Assembly: GCF_900103195.1 (NCBI RefSeq)
Contig: NZ_FMWU01000014.1
Location: 118,053 to 182,052 of the forward strand
Source of the DNA: Methylobacterium sp. UNC378MF
GTDB taxonomy: Bacteria > Pseudomonadota > Alphaproteobacteria > Rhizobiales > Beijerinckiaceae
Direction of reading: 5' to 3'
Length of the DNA stretch: 64,000 nucleotides
The notes under the pieces were generated by a model, which worked only from the letters and a program-made list of their open reading frames with translations, did not search any database and had not been told where the DNA came from. The translations under genes were made by a program, and so were the position numbers. Below are positions 8,860-15,662 of this stretch, one piece after another; positions within the stretch are counted from its first letter, which is position 1; each line of letters starts with the position of its first letter.

Positions 8860-9840
8860 TTAGGCAGCGTGCGCGTGATGGCGTAAGCGGCGGTCCATGA
8901 GGGTCTGGCGCTTGATCCGCGCCCGGTCCTGCAGGATGGCCTCGCCGCGGCCGAAGTAGACGTCGGCAGGGGTGAGGTTGCCCAGGCTCTCGTGAGCCCG
9001 GAGATGGTTATAGTGCTCGACAAAGGCGGCAACCCGCGCCTCCAGTTCGCCGGGCAGGTAGGCGTGTTCGAGCAGGATGCGGTTCTTGAGCGTCTGGTGC
9101 CAGCGCTCGATCTTGCCCTGCGTCTGAGGATGGCGGGGCGCACCGCGGATATGGGTCATGCCCCGGCTGCCGAGCCAATCGGCCAGATCACCCGCGACGT
9201 AGCTCGATCCGTTGTCGGTGAGTAGCCGTGGCCGATGCACCACTTGCACGTGGTCGAGCCTGGCCGCCGCCAGCGCCAGGTCGAGCGTGGCGGTGACGTC
9301 GCTGGTCTGCATCGTCGCGCACAGCTTCCACGCCACGATGTAGCGTGAGAAGTCATCCAGCACCGTCGAGAGATAGTACCAGCCCCAGCCGATCACCTTC
9401 AGGTAGGTGAAATCGGTCTGCCAGAGCTGGTTAGGCGCGGTAGTCTTGTCGTGGAACTCATCGGAGGCTTTGACCACGATGTAGGCCGGACTGGTGATCA
9501 GGTCCTGGGCCCTGAGCAGGCGGTAGACGGTGGCCTCCGAGACGAAGTAGCGCCGCTCATCGGTGAAGCGCACCGCCAACTCGCGCGGGCTGAGCTCCGG
9601 CTGCTCCAGCGCGAGGGCAACGATCTGATCGCGAACCTCGGCGGGCAACCGGTTCCAGACCCGGCTGGGTCGGGACGGGCGATCCGCCAATGCCTCGGGG
9701 CCGCCACGCTGGAAGGCGTCATACCAGCGGTAGAAAGTGGCGCGCGGGATGCCGAGCTTCTCCAAGGTGGCGCGCACCGGCAAGTGGGATTGCTCGACCA
9801 GCCGGATGATCTCCAGCTTCTCAGAGGCCGGGTACCTCAT
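8860..9840 (-). CDS. IS3-family transposase OrfB (DDE integrase core), 326 aa
   Basis: The start ATG overlaps the orfA stop by four bases. The N-terminal part carries helix-turn-helix segments (EIIRLVEQSHLPVRATLEKL, then IPRATFYRWYDAF). The catalytic core has the DDE residues in QLWQTDFTYLKV, RLLTDNGSSYV and KIERWHQTLKNR. It acts on the element's own inverted repeats. In IS3 elements the active transposase is an OrfAB fusion made by -1 frameshifting; here the minus-one frame runs without stops from the A-run through to orfB, so a fusion is possible. The gene appears intact. Confidence 0.9.
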   Translation of the reverse strand: MRYPASEKLEIIRLVEQSHLPVRATLEKLGIPRATFYRWYDAFQRGGPEALADRPSRPSRVWNRLPAEVRDQIVALALEQPELSPRELAVRFTDERRYFVSEATVYRLLRAQDLITSPAYIVVKASDEFHDKTTAPNQLWQTDFTYLKVIGWGWYYLSTVLDDFSRYIVAWKLCATMQTSDVTATLDLALAAARLDHVQVVHRPRLLTDNGSSYVAGDLADWLGSRGMTHIRGAPRHPQTQGKIERWHQTLKNRILLEHAYLPGELEARVAAFVEHYNHLRAHESLGNLTPADVYFGRGEAILQDRARIKRQTLMDRRLRHHAHAA

Positions 9841-10211
9841 GCCTCGTCGTCCCCAGCCCCGGTCATACTTTTTTTCAGCGGGCGGTTTTCCAGGACGAGA
9901 TCGGCCACAACCTCCTTCAGCGCACCCGCCTCGCGACGCAGGTCCTGGACCTCGTCGGCGGTCGCGGCACGGGCCGTGTCGCCGGCCAGCCGCTTCTTGC
10001 CGGCCTCCAGGAACTCCTTGGACCAGCCATAGTACATCGAGCTGGCGATGCCCTCGCGCCGGCACAGCTCGGCGATGCTGTCCTCACCGCGCAGCCCTTC
10101 CAGCACGATGCGGATCTTCTCTTCGGCCGAGAACTGCCGGCGCGTGGCGCGTCGGATGTCCTTGATCACGGCTTCTGCCGGCTTCCGCGCCGGCCCGGAT
10201 GACTGTTTCAT
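9837..10211 (-). CDS. IS3-family transposase OrfA, 124 aa
   Basis: Starts at an ATG preceded by AGGAGCGAAG. It has a helix-turn-helix (FSAEEKIRIVLEGLRGED, then IAELCRREGIASSMYYGW) and a C-terminal leucine-zipper-like helix (LRREAGALKEVVADLVLENR), the usual OrfA layout for DNA binding and oligomerisation with OrfB. Near its 3' end a run of seven A residues (9869-9875 on the plus strand as T) precedes the stop and provides the slip site for the fused transposase. Confidence 0.88.
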   Translation of the reverse strand: MKQSSGPARKPAEAVIKDIRRATRRQFSAEEKIRIVLEGLRGEDSIAELCRREGIASSMYYGWSKEFLEAGKKRLAGDTARAATADEVQDLRREAGALKEVVADLVLENRPLKKSMTGAGDDEA

Positions 10212-10333
10212 CTTCGCTCCTGGGGGCTACGATGAACCAGCCATCCTCCGTTCGTGAAGACCCTCAATCTGTCTCAGGAGTGCTGACGGCGGACACTGCT
10301 TCTGAGCATCAGCAATGACGCCCGCAGCGACCG

Positions 10334-10400
10334 GGATGGGTCGCTACCAGACGGACCGCTCGGGGTTTGTATCCTGCCAGTCCGCGTCCGAGCGCAGTTA
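10334..10400 (+). repeat. Intergenic repeat R1, copy C (degenerate, partial)
   Basis: Begins GGGATGGGTCGCTACCAG and continues with GACCGCTCGGGG, but the hairpin arms are decayed. It lies just outside the right end of the IS3 element. Confidence 0.35.
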
Positions 10401-10439
10401 TGCGAGAAGCGGGCCGCAGAGGATAGGCTTCTTGCCGTA

Positions 10440-10847
10440 TCAGCTTTGGCCGAGGCGCTGCTTGGCTTCAGGCGTGACTGGAGCGAACAAGTTAATGAGC
10501 GTGCCGTCTGGGTCGCGCAGTAACAGCGAGCGGTTGCCCCACGGCATCGTTGTCGGCGGCTGCACCACCGTCACATCGATACTAGACGCAATCCGTGCCT
10601 GTTCCGTATCCACGTCGCCGACTTGGAACTCGATAATCGCGCTTCGGTTGGCTGCGGCCTCGGCGACGGCGTCCAAACCGGATAAGGCCAGCGTGCGCGT
10701 GCTTTGGATCGCCAGCGTCGCGCCCGGCGTGCGGATCTCGGCGAAGTCAGGCGTGTAGTGCGTGGCGGGAAGCCCCGTCACAGCCTCGTAGAAGGCGACG
10801 AGGCGGTCGAAATCGGCAGTGACGATACGGGTCGAGGCAAGTTGCAC
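10440..10847 (-). CDS. VOC-superfamily (glyoxalase/bleomycin-resistance-like) protein, 135 aa
   Basis: The start is the GTG at 10847, fixed by the strong ribosome binding site AGGAGGAAAGC just before it. The sequence shows the two beta-alpha-beta-beta-beta modules of the VOC fold: STRIVTADFDRLVAFYEAVTG with an AEIRTPGATLAIQST strand pair, then IIEFQVGDVDTEQARI and the closing RSLLLRDPDGTLINLFAP. The last motif carries the DPDG-x-L-I-N-L signature of this group. Substrate cannot be told; some relatives are dioxygenases or resistance proteins. The fragment of a HTH regulator at 10939 diverges from it, so the pair was probably once a regulator-target unit whose regulator has been lost. Confidence 0.8.
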   Translation of the reverse strand: MQLASTRIVTADFDRLVAFYEAVTGLPATHYTPDFAEIRTPGATLAIQSTRTLALSGLDAVAEAAANRSAIIEFQVGDVDTEQARIASSIDVTVVQPPTTMPWGNRSLLLRDPDGTLINLFAPVTPEAKQRLGQS

Positions 10848-10938
10848 GCTTTCCTCCTGAGCGAGCGCGGCTTTGCGGCCGCCAACGATGGGCGTAACCG
10901 AGCCCTGCTGACACCGTTCTGTCAGCAGAGATGAGCCG

Positions 10939-11055
10939 ATGCGCCGCGCCGATCGCCCGTTGCAGATCATCCAGATCCTGCGCCGCTCGGCGCGACCAAT
11001 CACGGCCGCGGTGCTGGCGGAAGAGCTCGAAGTGACCGTCCACACGGACGTAGGC
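10939..11055 (+). pseudogene. 5' fragment of a YafY/WYL-type HTH transcriptional regulator
   Basis: From the ATG at 10939 the frame reads MRRADRPLQIIQILRRSARP, then ITAAVLAEELEVTVHT. This is the N-terminal HTH of the DeoR-like WYL-domain regulators, which normally continue with RTVYRDI. Homology stops after about 37 residues, at a junction with a fragment of an ATPase gene on the other strand. It is divergent from the VOC gene, which such regulators often control. Confidence 0.5.
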
Positions 11056-11140
11056 AGCGGAACGCTTGACCGCGAGGGCCTTGCCCAGCGTCGTCTTGCC
11101 TGTGTTGGGTAGTCCGCAAGGACGACGAGTATGCGGCTCC
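11045..11140 (-). pseudogene. Fragment of a P-loop kinase/AAA-type gene
   Basis: Minus-strand sequence encodes a Walker A segment, GLPNTGKTTLGKALAVKRSA, and directly before it, in another frame, RILVVLA, the expected preceding strand. A one-base deletion separates them. The 3' part of the gene ends where the regulator fragment at 10939-11055 begins, so both are relics joined by a rearrangement. Confidence 0.4.
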
Positions 11141-11194
11141 AGCGCTCTGCTACGTCCGCTTATAGGGGCAGCCGCGGCGGTCGTGAACGAACGC

Positions 11195-11282
11195 GTTGGG
11201 TCGCTATCGGAAGGGCTGCTTCGGTTGGTTCATTGCCGTCCCGTTTCGGGGCGGTGATGAAGGGAGGCGGATGTCGCCGTGC
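11195..11282 (+). repeat. Intergenic hairpin repeat R1, copy D
   Basis: Contains TTGGGTCGCTATCGGAAGGG, then a diverged arm region (GTCCCGTTTC) and AGGCGGATGTCGCCG. The order matches the family, but the arms have lost full pairing. Confidence 0.5.
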
Positions 11283-11295
11283 TTCCTGACGCCCC

Positions 11296-11631
11296 TTAGC
11301 GGTCCTTACTAGCTCGGTCGTCAACGTCCTCGCTTGACCGGAATGGCCGCGCGGCCTTCCAGAAGCCGATCAGCCCACAAAGAAAAAGTAAGGCTGCAGA
11401 TAGAGCACACGATAACTGTCGCCAGATCGGCTGCCAATCATTCTGGTAACTCAATTTTGAAGTAGCGCTCTTCCAGCTCGGGTCACCGACTCTCACAGTG
11501 TACCAACTCAAAATAGCAGCGCATACAATAGCGTATAGCCCCATAGCGGCCCACTTCGCCCGCCTTTTGAGGCCGGGGGGATCCGTTTCGGGGAGCAGGA
11601 AAGGCATACGTTGCGGTATCGCAGAAGACAT
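11296..11631 (-). CDS. Hypothetical inner-membrane protein, 111 aa
   Basis: Two transmembrane helices are clear: AAMGLYAIVCAAILSWYTV (about residues 28-46) and LSCALSAALLFLCGLIGFW (about 73-91), separated by a polar loop with Trp and Ser. Both termini are charged and presumably cytoplasmic. Starts at 11631 (MSSAIPQRM) or, less likely, 11607. No family recognised, and no operon partner. Confidence 0.55.
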   Translation of the reverse strand: MSSAIPQRMPFLLPETDPPGLKRRAKWAAMGLYAIVCAAILSWYTVRVGDPSWKSATSKLSYQNDWQPIWRQLSCALSAALLFLCGLIGFWKAARPFRSSEDVDDRASKDR

Positions 11632-11698
11632 CTGATCTTAGCTGAGATCGTAAGAATGTCTGCTTACCGGAAGCGGCGTTGGCGATCCAGGCGACCGG

Positions 11699-11786
11699 CA
11701 TGGGTCGCTACCGGAATGACGGCTTGGGGCGGATTTCGGCTGGTCCGTTTTCGGGCGGCCATGTTTAAAAGCGGACGGCCTCGCCG
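11699..11786 (+). repeat. Intergenic hairpin repeat R1, copy E
   Basis: Contains TGGGTCGCTACCGGAATGAC and GGATTTCGG, then arms GTCCGTTTT (11743-11751) and AAAAGCGGAC (11767-11776) with a 15-base loop. Confidence 0.65.
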
Positions 11787-11896
11787 TTCCTGCTCACGAC
11801 CCCAAGCCGACCCTCAAAATGTCCGCCTCCTAGACCGACCGCAACGCATAGCCCTGCTCATTGAAGGAAATCAGGTCGCGTTGACCGGGAACGGCA

Positions 11897-12115
11897 TCAG
11901 GCTGTGTCTGCCCCTTTCTGGAGATTGCGATCCCGTTGGTCACGCAGCCGAAGGAGCCGCTTCAGCTTCGCTACCAACAGCCCTGCGGCCTCCGATTTGT
12001 CTCGCCCCTCTTGGTGCAACTCGCGCAGACGCTTTAGCAGAGCGGTGACCTCCGCGTCGGCCGCCACGATCTCCGCATTCTTTCGCAGCAGTTCTTCGAT
12101 CCAGAAGTCCGACAT
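11897..12115 (-). CDS. Small coiled-coil hypothetical protein, 72 aa
   Basis: The start at MSDFWIEELLRKN (12115) fits better than the upstream ATG at 12172, which would add an Arg/Ser-rich stretch. Almost the whole protein is predicted helix with heptad-like Leu spacing (VTALLKRLRELHQEG, LLVAKLKRLLRLRDQRDRN). Highly charged and soluble. It faces away from the small gene at 12249 across a short intergenic region. Function unknown. Confidence 0.5.
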   Translation of the reverse strand: MSDFWIEELLRKNAEIVAADAEVTALLKRLRELHQEGRDKSEAAGLLVAKLKRLLRLRDQRDRNLQKGADTA

Positions 12116-12248
12116 GCTCCTACAGAAGCTTCTCGCGGCAGAGGCCACCCGCTGTCTCGGAGAGGCCGTCATCGCCCCCTATCTCACGACCTCGTGAGGT
12201 ATGGTACTTGCTGTACATGATATCGGTCCGGCATGGGGGAAGCCATCC

Positions 12249-12443
12249 ATGCCTGATGAAAAGCCCGTTGCGACGGCTGTGGCTGTCCGCGAACTGATCG
12301 ATATCAAGTTCATCGACGGGGGCGATACCGTCGCTGCCCGCTTCATCGCGGCAGATGGCCAGACTGTCGGCGTGGTCATCCCACGAAGGGTGTTTGCCGA
12401 ATTGCAGGCGAAGGTACCTGATGGCTCGGATCATAAGCGCTAG
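12249..12443 (+). CDS. Small hypothetical protein, 64 aa
   Basis: ATG at 12249 (MPDEKPVATAVAVRELIDIK). The sequence alternates strands and short turns (VAARFIAADGQTVGVVIPRRV) and ends with a helix, like a compact beta-rich domain. This kind of short protein is common in Methylobacterium-like genomes, but I recognise no function. It is divergent from the coiled-coil gene at 11897-12115. Confidence 0.55.
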   Translation: MPDEKPVATAVAVRELIDIKFIDGGDTVAARFIAADGQTVGVVIPRRVFAELQAKVPDGSDHKR

Positions 12444-12512
12444 GCCGGGCTTGTATCGGACAGCTGGCCAACGACCGCTTTGTAGAAGCGCCGCTGGTCA
12501 ATCGGGTGGCTG

Positions 12513-12600
12513 GGTTGGGTTGGACGCGGAAGGGCAGCTTGGGGTGGTTTCGCGACCGTCCGCTTCCATGTGGCAGCTGCAATGAAGGGGACGTCGCCGC
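12513..12600 (+). repeat. Intergenic hairpin repeat R1, copy F
   Basis: Contains GGGTTGGACGCGGAAGGGC and GGTGGTTTCG, then arms GTCCGCTTC (12558-12566) and GAAGGGGAC (12584-12592) with a 17-base loop and the trailing GTCGCCGC. Downstream of the siderophore receptor gene. Confidence 0.65.
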
Positions 12601-12677
12601 GCAGCCAGATGTCGGCCCTTCTCACGCGTTTGAAAAACTCGCGTGTCTGCAGCCTAAACATCGCAGAGCAGCGGCGT

Positions 12678-14843
12678 TCAGAACCGAGCGATGATCTGCG
12701 CCCTGATAGTCCGGGGAGCGCCCGGCGTGATGTTGTTGTTGTTGTCTGCCGTGGAAATGTAGCGCCGGTCAAACAGGTTCTCGATGTTGACCTGAGCACG
12801 GATCGACTCGCTGATATTATAGAATATTCCTAGATCGATCCGCGTATACCCCGGCAAACGGATCGTGTTGTCAGATGTTGCAAAGGTGTGTGAGTAGTTA
12901 AGGACACCAACTCCGACAGCAAGTTCGCGCGTCACATCAAACTTGTTCCATAGAGTGAAGGCGTTGAACGGGACCAAGCCGACTGTGTTGCCAGCCACGA
13001 TCGTCGCTGAGGTCGCGCTGGCGATGCGCGCATCGGTGAAGGCGTAGCCGCCCGCGATCTGCCACCAATCGGTGACATACCCGTTCGCACCGATCTCGAA
13101 GCCCTGCGTGTTGGTCTTCCCCGACAGGATGAAGAAGCCGGGGTTGTTGGGATCGGCCAAACGCTGGTTGTACCGGTCAAGGTTGTAGGCCGCGGCTGTG
13201 ATCTGGAAGCGCGGGTTGACGTCGTACTTGATGCCGACCTCGGTGTTCTCGAACTGCTCCGGCTTCGCGATGACCAAGCCCGGTGTGAAGTTGCCGATCT
13301 GGTCGCCCGAGGAGGGCAGGTAGGACACACTGTAGCTCGTGTAGAGGGCGAGGTTCGGCAACGGCTTCAGCACGAGACCGGCGCGCGGCGAGATAGGATC
13401 GTCCACGCGATTGTTGCTCAACAGCGTGCGCCGGTCGGTGGAGGTGAAATCGAAATGATCGTAGCGCAGGCCGCCGACGAGCTGCAGCCAGTCGGTGATA
13501 TCGATCTGGTCCTGGGCATAGACGGCCGCGAGGCCGAGGCTGTACCGCGCGTTCGAGTCCGTCGTGCCGTTGTTGCGTAGGGAGGTCGGCACGAAGGTCA
13601 GCGGGCGGAGCGGACTGACCACGACACTGCTCGCGAGGCTGTTCCCGAAAAACAGGGACTGCCTGTAGGCCAGTCCTTCCTGGTAGCCGAGCTCGAACCC
13701 ACCGAGGAGGGTGTGCTTGATATCCCCTGTCAGGAATTTGTAGGTGAAGTCGTTCTGGCTGAAGTAGTTCGTCCGCGGCGTGTCGTTGCGGTACCCGGTA
13801 ATCGTCACGGCGGTCCCGGCGGCGTTCACGGCGCTGCCCGGAAGTGTATTGACGTAGTACCGGTCGTAGTCCGCAAAGCGCAGCTGGCTGTGCATCTCGA
13901 CACCCGAGTCGAACTGGTGGTCGAGCTGCACGGTGGCGATGTTAGCATCGACCTTCGTGAAATTCACGTTTGGATTGCCGAAGAAGGTCCGGATGTTGTC
14001 ACGGTACCGGTAGGGGCGGCCGAATTGCGACGGGATGCCCCGGTCGGGAAAGCGCTGATCGTGGAAGTACTCGTATGAGAGCTTCAGCGTCGTCTGCGGG
14101 TCGATGAGGAAGGTGGCGGTCGGATTGACGCCGTAGCGGGTCAGGTCGCCGAACTGGCGGTAGGTCCCCGAATCCTCGAACACGCCATTCAGGCGGAAGA
14201 AGGCGGTATCGCTGATCCGATCGCCGACATCGACGGCGACGCGCTTGTCGCCGAACTGGCCGCCGCCGGCCACGATCTCCCTGACGCGGTAGCCGTCCGC
14301 CTCCTTGAGGACGCGGTTGATGACGCCGCCTCCGCCACCGCGGCCGAAGATGAGGGAGTCCGGCCCCTTCAGGACCTCGATCCGCTGGATGTTGTACAAG
14401 TCGCGGAAGTACTGAACGTCATCACGAATACCGTTGATGTAGAAATCAGCGCTGGTGTTTTGACCACGGATCAGCACCTGGTCGCGATTGCTCTCGCCCT
14501 GCGCAGGAATCAGGCCCGGTACGAACCGCAGCTGCTCAGTCAGGTTCTGATAATTTTGATCCAGAAACTGCTCCCGTGGAACGATGGTGATGGATTGCGG
14601 AATGTCGATGACCGGCGTGCTCGTCTTGGTTGCGCTGCGCGTCTGCTTGGTCAGATACCCGATAGTGACCCCACCCTGCGGCTCCGGGCGCTCGCCCGCA
14701 TTCTCGACCGTGAGCTGGTCGAGTGTGACGACCTCGGCAAGCTCGGCCGGAGTTTCGCCTCGTTGTGCATGCGCGGCTGTGGCAGATAAGGTGCTAGTCA
14801 GCAGAAGCCCGAGGAAATGACACCTGAAAGTCCTGCCCATCAT
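12678..14843 (-). CDS. TonB-dependent siderophore receptor, 721 aa
   Basis: An outer-membrane active transporter. N-terminal signal peptide (residues 1-26, ending TAAHA), then a plug domain with IDIPQSITIVPREQFLDQN, LRFVPGLIPAQGESNRDQ, RGQNTSADFYINGIRDDVQY and RIEVLKGPDSLIFGRGGGGG, features of the Fiu/FhuE-like siderophore-receptor group. A 22-strand barrel follows, closing with a terminal aromatic residue (AQIIARF), which the BAM machinery needs. A TonB-box-like stretch VVTLDQLTV lies near residue 38. There is no N-terminal STN extension, so no direct FecR-type signalling is expected. The gene stands alone; iron control is suggested by palindromes 130-175 bases upstream. The ligand is probably a catecholate or hydroxamate siderophore. 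Confidence 0.92.
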   Translation of the reverse strand: MMGRTFRCHFLGLLLTSTLSATAAHAQRGETPAELAEVVTLDQLTVENAGERPEPQGGVTIGYLTKQTRSATKTSTPVIDIPQSITIVPREQFLDQNYQNLTEQLRFVPGLIPAQGESNRDQVLIRGQNTSADFYINGIRDDVQYFRDLYNIQRIEVLKGPDSLIFGRGGGGGVINRVLKEADGYRVREIVAGGGQFGDKRVAVDVGDRISDTAFFRLNGVFEDSGTYRQFGDLTRYGVNPTATFLIDPQTTLKLSYEYFHDQRFPDRGIPSQFGRPYRYRDNIRTFFGNPNVNFTKVDANIATVQLDHQFDSGVEMHSQLRFADYDRYYVNTLPGSAVNAAGTAVTITGYRNDTPRTNYFSQNDFTYKFLTGDIKHTLLGGFELGYQEGLAYRQSLFFGNSLASSVVVSPLRPLTFVPTSLRNNGTTDSNARYSLGLAAVYAQDQIDITDWLQLVGGLRYDHFDFTSTDRRTLLSNNRVDDPISPRAGLVLKPLPNLALYTSYSVSYLPSSGDQIGNFTPGLVIAKPEQFENTEVGIKYDVNPRFQITAAAYNLDRYNQRLADPNNPGFFILSGKTNTQGFEIGANGYVTDWWQIAGGYAFTDARIASATSATIVAGNTVGLVPFNAFTLWNKFDVTRELAVGVGVLNYSHTFATSDNTIRLPGYTRIDLGIFYNISESIRAQVNIENLFDRRYISTADNNNNITPGAPRTIRAQIIARF

Positions 14844-14976
14844 TCACTCCGCGGCTTCGCACGAAAGCCGGTACGTACCGAAAGCTGTTCGATTTCGGAC
14901 GAGGAGTTACGAGTGAGACACAATGCGGATCAAGAATTAATCCCATGCTGAACAGGCAAAGATTCTGTAACAAATC

Positions 14977-14991
14977 TTAGAATAATTCTTA
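14977..14991. promoter_or_regulatory. Irr/ICE-like palindrome upstream of the siderophore receptor
   Basis: TTAGAATAATTCTTA, an imperfect palindrome centred on one base. It resembles the iron control element of rhizobial Irr (TTTAGAA-N3-TTCTAAA form) in an AT-rich stretch 134 bases before the receptor start. The resemblance and position are seen; binding is inference. Confidence 0.4.
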
Positions 14992-14998
14992 TACTCAT

Positions 14999-15017
14999 TG
15001 TATCTCACTGAGATACA
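14999..15017. promoter_or_regulatory. Perfect inverted repeat, candidate operator of the siderophore receptor gene
   Basis: TGTATCTC-ACT-GAGATACA, 8-base perfect arms around 3 bases, 156 bases upstream of the receptor start and 8 bases from the Irr-like palindrome. A dimeric regulator could bind here; I cannot name it. Confidence 0.45.
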
Positions 15018-15362
15018 TCACAATAGCGTTTTGAAAATGAAGTTAGATCAGTTACAATCTAGAAATATCCGGTCTCAGGCGTTGCAGATCAGCAACATGT
15101 CGAACGTGAGCGGTTGCACCCTTCGGACCCGCCCCAGTTCCACGCTTGGTCAAACTGCCCTGGTCATACCGAGATTCCCTATCCATCACCGGAACGCGAG
15201 AAGCGACCTGGCACACCTTTACGGGCGCATGGCTACGATACGAGTAAGGCGCGAGGGTCCAGTTCCGGAAGGCCAAGGTTGGGTTCCACTCGCGAGCGGG
15301 ATTGGACTGTTGGCTGCCAATGGCTGCTTTCGGGAAGCGCTGACAGCCGCCTGCTCGTCTGA

Positions 15363-15446
15363 CATGGGTCGTATGCGGTAGGGCCGCTTGGGGTGGGTTT
15401 CCGTCCGTCTGCTTCCGAGCAGCAAATGCAAAGAAGCGGACGTCGT
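15363..15446 (+). repeat. Intergenic hairpin repeat R1, copy G
   Basis: Contains CATGGGTCG, GGTGGGTTTCCG and arms GTCTGCTTC (15407-15415) and GAAGCGGAC (15433-15441) around 17 bases, followed by GTCGTTG. It sits in the 640-base gap before the TadG-like gene; apart from the palindromes and this repeat I see nothing else in that gap. Confidence 0.65.
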
Positions 15447-15662
15447 TGTCCCACGGAAACGTCAACCCTAAGAGGGTTTCGAGGCGTCAGGCCAGCGACC
15501 GTGAGGCGGCCGTGATGCCGATCTGAGGTCGGGCTCGGCTATTCTCAGCTCAAGCGGACGTGCTGCCAAAACTCCTGCTCAACCAGCTTTGGCCGAACAC
15601 ATCTTTAATTGAAGCATGCTGCTGTGCGGGTGTTCGGGGGAACGCGCGCAAACGGTATCAGA

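Larger units (their letters stand above)
8786..10295 (-). mobile_element. IS3-family insertion sequence, 1510 bp
   Basis: The ends begin TGTCCG and end CGGACA. The terminal inverted repeats extend about 36 bases with mismatches: the left end TGTCCGTCGTCAG...TGAGAC...TTGAGG pairs with the right end TGTCCGCCGTCAG...TGAGAC...TTGAGG read in complement. Inside are overlapping orfA and orfB with a seven-A slippery run. The flanking triplets (GAG and CTG) do not match, so no target-site duplication is seen, consistent with deletion next to the element. Confidence 0.85.
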
